The position numbers were made by a program, and so were the translations under genes. From VAZQ01 sp963817015 (GTDB taxonomy: Bacteria; Pseudomonadota; Alphaproteobacteria; Rhizobiales; Xanthobacteraceae), in contig CAWFMV010000001.1 of assembly GCA_963817015.1 (NCBI GenBank), forward strand, positions 1 through 64,000: a DNA stretch of 64,000 bases, given 5' to 3'. The notes beneath the pieces were generated by a model, which searched no databases, was not told the origin of the DNA, and saw nothing but the letters and a program-made list of their open reading frames with translations. Within the stretch, counting starts at the first letter, position 1; each line of letters begins with the position of its first letter. Positions 38,615-48,848 of the stretch are shown piece by piece.

Positions 38615-40186
38615 ATGCGTCTATCAGCTCTCCCTTGGAATGATCAGTCTCGTCGCGCTCGCGGTCTCGACCGCTGACGCCGCGACCATCACCGGCACGG
38701 TCAACGGCCCGGACGGCGCAGCCGTTCCGCGGCGCCTTCGTGCAGGCGCGCAATGCCAAGACCAAGATCACGGTCAACGTGCTCTCGGATAATCAGGGCC
38801 GCTACCGGGTCGAGAATCTGCCGGCCGGCGACTATCGGGTGCAGATCAGGGCGCCGGGCTATCAGGCCGACCGGCCAATGCGGCATGGCGCTCACGGCCG
38901 ATCAGAACGCTCACGCAGGACTTCGCGCTGCAGAAGGCGAGCTACGTGCGCTGGACCGACATTTCGCTCTACCAGGGCCATCAAGCTCCTGCCGGAGGAG
39001 CGCGGCAAGGACCTGTTCTTCATCCACTGCATCGCCTGCCACGGCTTCGAGACCCGCATGGCGACGGTCGAAGCGCAACGAGGACGGCTGGCGCGCTCGC
39101 GTCAACTACATGCGCGAGGCGATGGCGCTTCTTCATCGGGCGGCCGCAGTCGAACTTCACCGACAGAAGGCCGAGGATATCGTTCACTATCATCAACCAG
39201 GTGTTCGGCGAGGAGTCGGTGCTGCCGCGCTCGCCGGCCGATCTGCCGGCAATACAAGGACACGGTGCGCAATTTCTCCGATGAGGCGCTCAAGATCGTC
39301 TACGTCGAATACGAGACGCCGGGCCCCAACCGCATGCCCTGGAGCGCGCATCCCGACAAGGACGGCAGCTTCTGGGTTCCCTATTACGGGCGCGCCAACA
39401 AGATCGCGCGGCTCGATCCCGAGACCGGCGAGATGAAGGAATATCCGGTGCCGCATCTCGGCACGGCCGCGATCCATTCGGCAGTGCCCGCATCCGGACG
39501 GCTCGGTGTGGCTGACGGAGCAGGGCTCCGACAAGCTCGGCCGCTGGGATCCCAAGACCGAGAAGATCACCGAGTATCAGGACGACGGGCGCAAGCACAC
39601 GATCAGGATCGATCCCAAGACCGGCACGGTCTGGTCGACCGGCTCGCTCACGCGCTTCGATCCCAAGACCGAGAAGTTCGACCACATTCCGGATGTGCCG
39701 ACCAGCTACGGCATCGACCTCGACGCCGAAGGCAATGCCTGGTTCACCGAGCTGCTGCCCAACGGCAAGATCGGCAAGGTCGACGCCAAGACGCTGAAGG
39801 TGACGAAGTACACGATCGCCGACCGCAGGGCGCGCTGGCCGCGCCGCATCGTGGTCGATGGTGACGGCATCGTCTGGTTCGCCGAGTTCGAAGCCGGCAA
39901 GATCGGCCGTTCGATCCCAAGACCGAGACGCTTCAAGGAGTGGCCGCTGCCGGGGCCGAAGGCCACGCCCTATGCGCTCGGCATCGATGCCGAGAAGAAG
40001 GTCTGGTACTCGTCGGAGTAGATGGACGTGATCGGGCGGCTCGATCCGGACACCGGCAAGGTGATCGAATATCCGATGCCGCGCGCGGAGAACACCATGC
40101 GCGACTTCTTCCTCGACGACAAAGGCCGCATGTGGTTCGGCTCGCCGGCGAACGACCGCGTCGGCTATTTCTATCTGGCGAAGTAA
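38615..40186 (+). CDS. Exported haem c / Vgb-type beta-propeller fusion, copy 2, heavily frameshifted
   Basis: Tandem duplicate of the preceding gene, even to the leader (GAGGAAACGCC before ATG 38615). Signal peptide region (LGMISLVALAVSTADA), regulatory-like domain (ATITGTVNGPDG, RGAFVQARNAKTKITVNVLS), haem motif CIACH at 39028-39042, WRARVNYMREAM, and propeller blades (GTVWSTGSLTRFDPKTEKF, GNAWFTELLPNGKIGKVDAK, DGIVWFAEFEAGKIGR). At least twelve shifts occur (for example near 38621, 38717, 38874, 38909, 38981, 39069, 39126, 39184, 39249, 39489, 39911 and 39929), mostly one extra base. There is one nonsense codon, TAG at 40019-40021, where copy 1 has Tyr-rich YSSYYRDV. About 515 residues when corrected. 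Confidence 0.78.
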
Positions 40187-40206
40187 GCGCCGAGTCCGAG
40201 TGACTT

Positions 40207-40231
40207 GGGGGCGGCAGAGGAAGCTGCCCCC
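40207..40231. terminator. Possible bidirectional hairpin
   Basis: GGGGGC (40207-40212) and GCCCCC (40226-40231) between two convergent genes. No T-tract on either side, so support is limited. Confidence 0.35.
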
Positions 40232-40257
40232 GCAGCGTTTGCCATGACAACGGGCGC

Positions 40258-40479
40258 TCAACGCATCAGCATCATTGCCACCACCATCAGCGCCAGCATC
40301 AGTCCCACCATTGCGGCAAGATGGAGCGGGCTACTGATCATGTGGCGAAGGATGGCGAACTGCGTTCCCTCCGGCACCAAGTCCATCCCGCATTCGGGAC
40401 ACTTACCGGGACCAGGCTGGCGAACGATGGAATGCATGGGGCAAACGTAAACCGCTGCCACGTTTGCTCGCTCACTCAT
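40258..40479 (-). CDS. Small membrane protein with heavy-metal-binding domain
   Basis: 73 residues from ATG 40479 with AGGAG upstream. The first 40 residues match the short domain found at the N-termini of copper-exporting ATPases and CusB-type proteins: VYVCPMHSIVRQPGPGKC, then PECGMDLVP (CPMH and CxxCGM metal ligands). One membrane helix ends the protein (LHLAAMVGLMLALMVVAMML). Probably binds Cu or a similar soft metal at the membrane. It is divergent from the SHOCT gene, sharing a 133-base control region. Confidence 0.85.
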   Translation of the reverse strand: MSERANVAAVYVCPMHSIVRQPGPGKCPECGMDLVPEGTQFAILRHMISSPLHLAAMVGLMLALMVVAMMLMR

Positions 40480-40612
40480 GTGGCGCTCCTGCTTCAATGA
40501 ATTTTTGAAAAATCACAATGGAGTGCCCGGCATCCCCCGTGTTGATTCATATCAACACGTGCAACGCAAATTCTTTCATCTTTCCTGATAGGGGCGTGAT
40601 GAGGAGGATGTA

Positions 40613-40837
40613 ATGTGGTGGTGGAGCGACTATTGGCCGATGCCCTGGATGGGGTTCGGGCCGTTCATCATGATCTTCTTTCTGATTGTCTGCATGGCGA
40701 TGATGTTCTTCATGATGCGTGGAGGAATGCATCGCCGCCGCGGCGGCTACGCCATCGAGATTCTCAAGGAGCGGTTCGCGCGCGGCGAGATCAATCAGGC
40801 TGAATTTGAGGAGCGGCGGCGCTTCCTGGAAGGCTGA
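40613..40837 (+). CDS. SHOCT-domain small membrane protein
   Basis: 74 residues, with GAGGAGG 5 bases before ATG 40613. A Trp/Met-rich start (MWWWSDYWPMPWMGFG) leads into one membrane helix (FIMIFFLIVCMAMMFFMM), a basic turn (MHRRRGG) and the SHOCT helix pair AIEILKERFARGEINQAEFE-ERRRFLEG. Such proteins often accompany copper/heavy-metal or stress loci. Its divergent partner is a metal-binding protein, which supports that idea but does not prove it. Confidence 0.87.
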   Translation: MWWWSDYWPMPWMGFGPFIMIFFLIVCMAMMFFMMRGGMHRRRGGYAIEILKERFARGEINQAEFEERRRFLEG

Positions 40838-40922
40838 CGATAATTGTGCCGAGCCGCTGTCCGAGGGCCTTGCGTCCTTCGTCCCACCCCAAGAGAATGG
40901 ACGGTGACGGAGGAAACGAGCC

Positions 40923-42411
40923 ATGAAAAATATACAGCGGACGGACGCAATCGATCGCAGACTGTTTCTCGGCGCCGGCGCGCTGACGCTCGGCGCTCTG
41001 ACAAGCCTGCCCGATCTCGCATGGGCGCAGGCGCCGAGCGCCGGCGAGGCGGGCGCCAAGCAGATCAGCCGGCTGCTGGCGGAATTCATCGCCGGCTTCG
41101 ATCTCAAGAACGCACCGCCGGAGGTGATCGACCGCGCCCGCGTCGCCTTCATCGACACCATGGGGGTCATGCTGGCCGGCAGCCGCGAGGAGGTCGCGCA
41201 TCTCGCCGTCGAGATGGTGAAACTCGAGGGCGCCACTCAAACCGCTTCGATCGTCGGACAATCGCTGCGCACCTCGCCGCAGCTGGCTGCGCTCGCCAAC
41301 GGCGTTGCCGCCCACGCGATGGACTACGACTTCACGTTCCTGAGCGGGCAGTCGGTCTCGCCGGTCATTCCCGCGCTGCTGCCGCTTGCTGAAAGTACGG
41401 GTGCGTCGCCTGCCGACTGCGTCGCCGCCTTCATCGTTGGCGCCGAGGTCGCGGCCAGGCTCTTGCGCGCAAGCCCGCGGCTGTCGAACGACGGCGGTTG
41501 GCACTCGACCGGTACGGTTGGCGCGATCGCGGCCGCGGCGGCTTGCGCCAAGCTCATGAAGCTGCCGGCCGAGAAGATCCCCGACGTGCTCGGCATCAGC
41601 GTGTCGCTCGCGAGCGGCGTGGCGGTCAACTACGGCACCATGACGAAGCCGCTCCATTCCGGCAACGCGGCGAGAAATGGCATTCTGGCCGCGCAGCTCG
41701 GCAGCCGCGGCTTCACCGCGCATGCCTCAGCGTTCGAGGGCACGGCGGGCTTCTTCAAGACGTTCACGCCGCGGGCTTTCGGTCTCGCTCGATCCGTTCA
41801 AGGATCTCGGCAGCCGCTACGACCTGGTGACGCTCGGCTACAGTCTCAAGGCCTATCCGTGCGGCGGCCGTGGCCACACCGCGATCGAGGCGGCGCTGGC
41901 GCTGCGCGAGAAGGTTGGATTGCGGCTCGCCGACATCGCCAACATCCACTGCCTGGTCTCTAAGTCGAGCGCCGACCGCATCAACACGCTTTGGCCGGAA
42001 TCGGTCGAGGCGGCGAAATTCAGCGCGGCCTATGTCATCGCCTATTCGCTGGTGAATGGCGCGCCGCGCATCCCGGCATTCACCGAGGAGGCACTCAAGG
42101 ACGAGCGCGTCCGCGCGCTCGCCCGCCTCGTCACTGCGGGCGTTGATCCCGAGCTCAGCGACGCTTTCGGTGAGAGCCCGGCCAAGCTCAAGATCACGCT
42201 CAAGAGCGGAGAAACCTTCGAGCATCGGCGCGACTATGCGACCGGATCGAAGCAGGTGCCGATGACGCAGGCGCAGGTCGAAGCGAAGTTCAACGACTGC
42301 GCCGCCCAGACGATCAACGCCGAGGTCGCGCGCAAGATTCTCGCGACGCTCAATACGATCGCGGACCGGCGCTCGTTCGACGACTTCTGGACGCTGATCC
42401 GGCGCGCGTGA
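40923..42411 (+). CDS. MmgE/PrpD-family protein with Tat-type signal, copy 1, one frameshift
   Basis: GGAGGAAACGAGCC precedes ATG 40923. The N-terminus has DRRLFLGAGALTLGALTSLP ending AWAQAP, a twin-arginine signal, unusual in this mostly cytoplasmic lyase family. Core blocks: VIDRARVAFIDTMGVMLAGS, ALANGVAAHAMDYDFTF, GWHSTGTVGAIAAAAACAKL and TMTKPLHSGNAARNGILAAQ. One extra base near 41775 moves the reading to SLDPFKDLGSRYDLVTLGYS, then KAYPCGGRGHTAIEAALAL. About 495 residues when corrected. MmgE/PrpD proteins dehydrate 2-methylcitrate-like hydroxyacids or isomerise cis-aconitate-type acids. The substrate here is unknown. Confidence 0.86.
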
Positions 42412-42424
42412 CGGGGAGAGTGAT

Positions 42425-43904
42425 ATGAGTGGCAACGGGGGCGGGTTGGACCGGCGGCTGTTCGTTGGCGCGGGTGCGCTCACGCTCGCCAGTCTGTCGA
42501 GCAGGGCGCTTGCGCAGCAGAGCCGCAACGGGGGCGGCCATGGCCGATGCCAAGACGATCAGCCAGGTTATGGCGGACTATATCGCGGGCTTCGATCTCA
42601 AAAGCGCGCCACCGGCGGCGATCGACCGCGCCCGCATCGCTTTCATCGATACGATCGGCGTCATGCTCGCCGGCAGCCACGAGGAGGTGTCGCATCTCGC
42701 CGTCGAGATGGTGAAGGACGAGGCTAGCGCGCCGCAGGCGACGATTGTCGGGCAGTCGTTGCGCGCGTCGCCGCAGCTTGCCGCGCTCGCCAATGGGGTC
42801 GCCTCGCACGCGATGGACTACGATCTCACTTATATCAGCGGTCAGGCGGCCGCCGCGATCGTTCCCGCTATCCTGCCGCTCGCGGAAACTCTGGGTGCGA
42901 CGCCGGCCGAGGCGATCGCGGCCTATATCGTGGGTGCAGAGGTCGCCGGGCGCCTTGCGCGCGCAAACTTTCGCGCTTCGAGCGTCGGCGGCTGGCATAC
43001 GACTGGAACCGTGGGAGCGGTTGCGGCTGCCGCCGCAGCCGCGCGCCTGCTGAAGGTGCCGGTCGCAGCCATTCCTGACGTGCTCGGCATCAGCGCATCG
43101 CTGGCGAGCGGCATCAGCGGCAACTTCGCCACCATGACCAAGCCGCTGCACTGCGGCCATGCGGCGCGCAACGGCATTGCGGCCGCACTGCTTGGCCGCC
43201 GCGGCTTCACCGCAAGCCCGATCGCGTTCGAGGCACCGTCAGGCTACTTCAACACCTTCGGGCGCGGCCTCGATGTGTCGCTTGAACCGTTCAAGGACCT
43301 GGGGGCTCGCTACGATCTCGTCAGCGCGCGCTTCGATCTCAAGGCCTTCCCGTGCGGCGGGCTCACCCACACGTCGATCGAGGCGTCGCTCGATCTGCGC
43401 GGCAAGCTCGCCGGGCGGCTCTCCGACATCAAGAGCATTCATTGCTCCGTGACCCGCAATGCCGGTCAGCGCGCCGGCACTCAATATCCGGCGACGGTCG
43501 AGAACGCGAAATTCAGCGTGGCCTATCTCGTGCCTTATTCGCTGATTCACGGCGCGCCGAAGATCGCTGCCTTCACCGAGAAGGCTCTGCAGGATGAGCG
43601 GGTGAAGGCGTTGGCGAAGACCGTCACTGCCAGTGTCGACCCGGCGCTAGGCGCCGGCACCGACGGCAGTCCGGCGATCATCAGGATCACGCTTGCGAGC
43701 GGAGAGGTGCTCGAGCAACGTAAGGACGTCGCCAGCGGCTCGACCCGCAATCCGATGACGCCGGCGCAGATTGAGGAGAAATTCCTCGATTGCGCGACGC
43801 AGATCATGAGCGCCGATGCGGCGCGCCAGGTCTACGCGTTTCTCGATACGTTGCCGGCGCAGCCCTCGCTCGGTCCGCTTTGGGCCATGTTGCGCAAGGG
43901 ATGA
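42425..43904 (+). CDS. MmgE/PrpD-family protein with Tat-type signal, copy 2, one frameshift
   Basis: Starts 14 bases after copy 1: MSGNGGGLDRRLFVGAGALT, signal ending SRALAQQ, again twin-arginine. A shift near 42530 joins SRN to GAAMADAKTISQVMADYIAG. From there it is open to 43904: AIDRARIAFIDTIGVMLAGS, LANGVASHAMDYDLTYISGQ, GWHTTGTVGAVAAAAAAARL, TMTKPLHCGHAARNGIAAAL and SLEPFKDLGARYDLVSARFD. About 492 residues. It is clearly a tandem duplicate of copy 1 and the two are presumably one transcript. The two proteins could form a heterodimer, as the family is dimeric; that is inference. Confidence 0.87.
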
Positions 43905-43938
43905 CGGCGCAGCTTGCTCGAGCGTGCAGAAGGAATGA

Positions 43939-45384
43939 TCACGATTCTGTTGCGCGCGCCTGCGATGGCGCACGCACGTGCTGCAGCCATTGCGAGATCA
44001 TCCAGGCTGCGCCCACCGCCAACGGTCCAATCAGAATAAGATTGTAGCGTGTGTAATGGTTCGCCACGGCTCCATGCAGGCCAAGCATCATGATCGCGGG
44101 TGCGGCATAGAGCAGGAGCACAGGCTCGCGCTTCCGGATCGCCCGCACGCAGGCGCAAGCGAATAGCGGCACGAGCGCAAGGCCGACGATCCAACCGACC
44201 CATAGTCCGCACCAGGCAAGCGGAATGCTGACCAGAAGGTGCCGCCACCAGTTCGTCCGCATTTCCTCGCGGACGATATCTCCGATCAGGGGATCGAGGC
44301 GGCCATGCTCTTTGACCAGCATGTCACGTCGGCCGCGGCCGACGTGAAAGAAGCTGTCGCGGGTGTGGTAGACGAACCGGTGCATCGAATCGCGGCCGTA
44401 CACCTGATCAAACAGGAGGTCGCCGAGCCCCGGCGTGCAATACGGAAAGGCCGTGACGAATTCCATCGGGTTCATGTCGTTGTACGCGAACCGCTCGATC
44501 AAGACGGCGGAACCGTACTCCTCTGTCAGGCCCCACTTTCCGACCGAAACGTGGTTGCGGAGGACCCAGGGCCCAATCGTCAAGGCAACAACTGTGACGA
44601 ATACTGCGGCGCTCTTCCATGCAGATGGTCTTGTCTTCGCTTCGAGCAGGCGGCTGCCGACGGCAATGAGAAGCAGCAGACCTGGAACAAGGACGACAAA
44701 GGATGGGCGCGTGAGACACAAGAGACCAAGCAACAGGCCCGTCAGCCCCCACCATGTCAGGTTGCGGCGCTTCCAAGCCAGCACCGCGAGCGACATGGTG
44801 ACGGAATAAAGGGAGAACGTCAGGCTCTCCGTCATGACGAACGAAAATATGTCGGCTTCAGCTGCGAGGGCTGCTGTCGCCAGCGCGCCAGCGATCCAGA
44901 ACACACGTGTGCTGGCAAATATCAGGCAGCCAGCCAGCGCGATGGCAACGACGCCGAGCGCAAGCAAAGCTGCGTGAATGACGCGAACGGGTGTCGCATA
45001 TGGCTCGCAGCCCACTCCTTCTTTTTGTTGGTTGACTGCAATGACAGTGCATTCAGCCGCTTTGGCAAAGCGCGCATCGAGCTTCATCGCGGCAAGGACG
45101 ACGAGCGGATAGCCGGGGACGAAGAACATGCCGGGTGAGGGCACCTCGCGCGTGCTGTCCACGTCGTCAAAGACACCGTTGCTGAAGACGCCATGACGAT
45201 CCATGTCATAGGCGATCGTGAGATAGAACGATTGATCAAAGTCGCTAAGGGTTTTGGGAAGCCGCGTTACGATCGCGGTAACAAGAACCGCAAAAGAGAG
45301 AAATCCAAGAAGCACTTTTGATCGCAAGGTCGGCAATAGGGTGGTCGATGGAAATGCCCCCGCGTCCACGAGCCCGTGCAGCAT
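43939..45384 (-). CDS. GT39/ArnT-like polytopic glycosyltransferase
   Basis: 481 residues, intact, about ten membrane helices. The first periplasmic loop holds the Asp motif of GT-C enzymes (SDFDQSFYLTIAYDMDRHGV), then REVPSPGMFFVPGYPLVVL. Many helices follow (VIHAALLALGVVAIALAGCL, LTGLLLGLLCLTRPSFVVLV, WVGWIVGLALVPLFACAC). The last part reads GAVANHYTRYNLILIGPLAV. Such enzymes transfer sugars from lipid-linked donors at the outer face of the inner membrane; the acceptor is unknown. The RPSFVV pattern is typical of the family. Confidence 0.78.
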   Translation of the reverse strand: MLHGLVDAGAFPSTTLLPTLRSKVLLGFLSFAVLVTAIVTRLPKTLSDFDQSFYLTIAYDMDRHGVFSNGVFDDVDSTREVPSPGMFFVPGYPLVVLAAMKLDARFAKAAECTVIAVNQQKEGVGCEPYATPVRVIHAALLALGVVAIALAGCLIFASTRVFWIAGALATAALAAEADIFSFVMTESLTFSLYSVTMSLAVLAWKRRNLTWWGLTGLLLGLLCLTRPSFVVLVPGLLLLIAVGSRLLEAKTRPSAWKSAAVFVTVVALTIGPWVLRNHVSVGKWGLTEEYGSAVLIERFAYNDMNPMEFVTAFPYCTPGLGDLLFDQVYGRDSMHRFVYHTRDSFFHVGRGRRDMLVKEHGRLDPLIGDIVREEMRTNWWRHLLVSIPLAWCGLWVGWIVGLALVPLFACACVRAIRKREPVLLLYAAPAIMMLGLHGAVANHYTRYNLILIGPLAVGAAWMISQWLQHVRAPSQARATES

Positions 45385-45636
45385 GCAGAAACCCTATCGA
45401 CCAAGCAAACGACCATTATGCTCGACCCGGATAGGGTCCAATGGTCCCGAGCCAATCACACCTGGATGCTCGACAACGCGACCATTGCAGCAAAAGTATA
45501 CAGAGCTGTGAGCCCATCGGGCAATCATCGCTATGGGTGAGTGCTCTTGCTTTCCCGTCTGGAGCAGCCTGAGCGACCTTTAGTCGCTGCTCCGAGGACT
45601 GATTGGTTTCGCGGTGCCGCGATGGAGCCGTCTTGC

Positions 45637-46649
45637 TCAGTCGTTTGCGATCGCGCGCGCCGCTTCGATGACGTCCTTTGGGCTCGAATAGATCTCGTCG
45701 AGGATCTTGACGGCGTCATTGCCGATGGTCGGGACTTACGACCTGGCGTGTCTTCTCGGCGTCCGCGATGAAAGCCGGGTCCTTCATCATCGCGGCGAAG
45801 GCGTTGCGCAGGATCTGTACGCGCTCGTCCGGTACCGATAGCTGCACGACCAGCGGCTTGCCGACCTCGCCCGCGGCCGACAGGACGCGCAGGATCTTGC
45901 GGTCCCGATCGCTCGTCGAGGAGATCGAAGGCGCTCGGCACGCTGGCCGGCAGATCGGGAGCGGTCGCGGAGGTCACGCGCATGATCGGAGTGATCTTGT
46001 TGTCCGCGATCCAGTGCGGGCGGCAGGCTTGCCCAGGTCATGCAGCCGCCTTCGAGCTCGCCGCGCTCGACCGCGATGAACGCCTCCGCGCTACCGGCGA
46101 TAGCCGGCGACCGACTGGACGTTGACCTTGAACAGCTTGCGCAGGATCCGCTGCTGCGTGTCGGAGGAGGTGCCGGGATTGGTGCGGCCCATATGGATCT
46201 TCGGCAGGCGCTGCAGGTCCGCGATCGTCTTCGCGTTGACCGTGTGCCAGACGTAGCAGACCGCCAGGTCCTGCGCGACGCTGCCGATCCATTTGAACTT
46301 GCGGAAGTCGATCGGGACCTTGTCGGGCGTCAGCAGCGAATTGGTGATCTGGGTGTAGTCGAACATGTCGATGACGGTGCCGTCCTTCGGCGCGTGTCGT
46401 TCGAGATGCTCGAGCGACGCGCAGGCTGCCGGCGCCCGGCATGTTCACGACCACGACAGTCGGCGTGCCGGGGATGTGCCGGCCGATGTGGCGCGAAATC
46501 AGCCGCGCGTTGATGTCGTAGCCGCCGCCGACCGAATAGCCGACCACGAGGCTCAGCGTCTTGCCCTGATAGAAGTCGTCGGCACGGGCGGCAGAAGCTT
46601 GCGATGCGACCGCCGCGAGTACGAGCGTCAGGATGCGCGTAGCGTTCAT
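45637..46649 (-). CDS. Third Bug-family solute-binding protein, several frameshifts
   Basis: ATG 46649 starts MNATRILTLVLAAVASQASA-ARADDFYQGKTLSLVVG, a signal peptide plus family start. GGGYDINARLISRHIGRHIP and TPTVVVVNMPGAGSL follow. After a shift near 46435 come DMFDYTQITNSLLTPDKVPI and DFRKFKWIGSVAQDLAVCYV; after another near 46100, AFIAVERGELEGGC; then VPDERVQILRNAFAAMMKDP, AFIADAEKTRQVVSPTIGN and ILDEIYSSPKDVIEAARAIA with stop at 45637. At least four one-base breaks. About 335 residues. More distant from the pair at 2.3-4.5 kb than those are from each other. No permease genes nearby. Confidence 0.8.
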
Positions 46650-46854
46650 GGCAACGACCTTTGGTGTCGAGCAGTCTCGGTTCGAGACTGCTGTGGTTCA
46701 ACGCCCGGCGCAATGATTCTAGAGGTGAGCAGTGTTGCGTTGCAATATGCTGCAGTGCAAGCCGATCTGCCGGAATTGCAACGCTGCGCAGGACAAAAGC
46801 TGCTAGAGTTGGCGCGATGCGTCGAAGATCGGCGCTCAGCAGGGAGCAATCGCA

Positions 46855-47959
46855 GTGGCTACGACGCACAGTGCAGATGCCGCCGGAAATTTCCGCACCT
46901 TCCACAAGGCACGGCGCGTGCCGGCCGTCCCTCTGCAGCCGGTGGTCGATCCGGCCGGCTGGTCGCTCAGACGATCTCGGCGAGGTCGCGACCTGGAGCT
47001 ACCGGTTCACGGATGCGCGACATCGACGAGCTGAGCGCGGCGGTCGCGTCCGTGCGTCGCAAGCGGCATCCCGGTCGAGGCGCGTCAGCCGCGACAATTT
47101 TCCGCTCAAGGCTCTTGCGGATGTCCTGGCCGATGTTCGCCGCGAGCTGCTGGACGGTCGCGGCATCGTCATGCTGCAGGACTTTCCGATCGATCGCTTC
47201 GACCGGCAGGCGCAGGCGATCGCCTATCTCGGCATGGGAAGCTACCTCGGCCAGACCATGTCGCAGAACCGGCAAGGGCACATTCTCGGCCACGTGAAGG
47301 ATCTCGGCGGCGACTACGCCGATCCCAACACCCGCGGCTACATGACCCGCGCCGAGATGCTGTTCCACGCCGATGCCTGCGACTATGTCGGGCTGCTGTG
47401 CCTGCAGGGCGCAAAGAGCGGCGGCGAGAGCCGGGTCGCAAGCTCGGTCACGGTCTACAACCGGATCCTCGAGCGGCGTCCCGATCTCGCGAAGGTGCTG
47501 TGCGAGGACTTCTATCGCTCGCATGCCGGCGAGGTGAATCCGGGCGCGACGCCGTGGTTCAAGCAGCCGATCTTCTCGTTCATCGACGGATATTTCAGCG
47601 CCACCGGCGCCGGCGCCGCCATCGACAAGGCGCAGAAGCTGCCGGGCGTGCCGCCGTTCACGCCGGCGCAGACGGAGGCGGTCGCGCTCTATCGGCAGAT
47701 GGTCGACGAATGCGCGATCGACATCGGCTTCGAGCCCGGCGACATCCAGTTCCTCAACAATTTCGTGACGCTGCACACGCGGCGCGAATACGAGGACTGG
47801 CCGGAAGCATCACGCAAGCGTCATCTGCTGCGGCTCTGGCTTTCCGATCCGGACGGGCGTCCGATCCCGCAAGAGCAGCGCGAAGGCCGCTCCGGCCGCG
47901 GCGTGCACCTCGACGGCGTCAAGCTGATCGCGCCGCTCGACGTAGACGTTGCGGCGTAG
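46855..47959 (+). CDS. TauD/TfdA-like Fe(II)/2-oxoglutarate dioxygenase, frameshifted near the start
   Basis: GTG at 46855 with AGGGAG upstream gives (M)ATTHSADAAGNFRTFHKAR. Three shifts (about 46970, 47020 and 47080) then lead to DDLGEVATWSYRFTDA, MRDIDELSAAVASV and SRDNFPLKALADVLADVRRE. From 47090 the frame is open to 47959. The facial-triad His/Asp is in AEMLFHADACDYVGLLCLQG, and the distal His and Arg in NFVTLHTRREYEDW and RKRHLLRLWLSD. The family hydroxylates small molecules with release of sulphite or CO2; substrate unknown. About 365 residues. It is divergent from the Bug gene at 45637. Confidence 0.8.
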
Positions 47960-47970
47960 CGCACAAGCGC

Positions 47971-48008
47971 AAAAACAAAAACCGGCCCCGTGTGTCGGCG
48001 GGGCCGGC
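47971..48008 (-). terminator. Strong terminator of the L,D-transpeptidase gene
   Basis: CCGGCCCC (47982-47989) and GGGGCCGG (48000-48007) form a GC-rich stem. On the minus strand it is followed by TTTTTGTTTTTG. Confidence 0.8.
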
Positions 48009-48081
48009 TCTACACAACGCAACTGATACGCATCGCCAGAAACAAACTCACTCAGGCCAGAGGCAAACTCACTCAACCACT

Positions 48082-48721
48082 TCAACGCATCGCGGCGTTG
48101 CGCGCCTGCATCGGCAGCACGATGACCTTGGTGCCGATGTTCACGCGGCTGTAGAGGTCGATCACGTCGTCGTTGGTCAGGCGGATGCAGCCCGACGACA
48201 CGCGCCCGCCGATGGTCGAGCGGATCGTTGGTGCCGTGAATGCGATAGATGGTGTTGCCGAGATACATGGCGCGCGCGCCGAGCGGATTGCCCGGGCCAC
48301 CGGCCATGTAGCGCGGCAGGTAGGGCTGGCGCGCGATCATCTCTGCAGGCGGCGTCCAGTCCGGCCACTCGGCCTTGCGGGTGATCGTCTGCGTGCCCGA
48401 CCAGGTGAAGCCCTCGCGGCCGACGCCGATGCCGTAGCGGACGCCTTGCCGTTGCCGAGCACGAGATAGAGATAGGTGTTCGGACGTGTCGATGATGATG
48501 GTGCCGGGCGCCTCGTGCGTGCGGTAGTCGACGACCTGGCGGCGGAAATTCGCGGGAGCCTCGGAGTGATCCTCTGGCACCGCGCGCTCGACTGGCGCCT
48601 GCGGCAGCGGCTGCAGCGGTGCAAACAGGAGGAAAGGATTGGCTGATGCGGTGGTGGAGAACGTGACGGCGGCGACAGTTGCGATCGCAGCGGCAGTTCT
48701 GATCAAGCGGGAAATATTCAT
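48082..48721 (-). CDS. L,D-transpeptidase (YkuD domain), frameshifted
   Basis: Periplasmic enzyme forming 3-3 peptidoglycan cross-links or attaching proteins to peptidoglycan. ATG 48721 gives MNISRLIRTAAAIATVAAVT, signal ending ASANP. Then RRQVVDYRTHEAPGTIIIDT, and after a shift near 48480 NTYLYLVLGNGK. Next come RYGIGVGREGFTWSGTQTIT, PYLPRYMAGGPGNPLGARAM and YLGNTIYRIHGTNDP (conserved His). After another shift near 48225 the catalytic motif GGRVSSGCIRLTNDDVIDLY with the active Cys, ending NIGTKVIVLPMQARNAAMR. About 212 residues, standard for the ErfK/YbiS group. Confidence 0.88.
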
Positions 48722-48848
48722 GACGCACCCCGATGTTGTCTCTTCGTCCCGACAAGTCGGGATAAGGTTCAAAAGTTTCGCAGAATTAATTGGTTAACCC
48801 CCCGGAACCATTTGGCTTCGGGCTAAATGGTGTGGGCGTAGTGGGCGT

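Noticed and set aside
37270..39930. Programmed +1 frameshifting in the Vgb-like pair
   Set aside because: The shift sites share no slippery sequence or stop codon context and differ between the two copies. Equally dense shifts occur in tam and the transglycosylase. Sequencing error explains them more simply.
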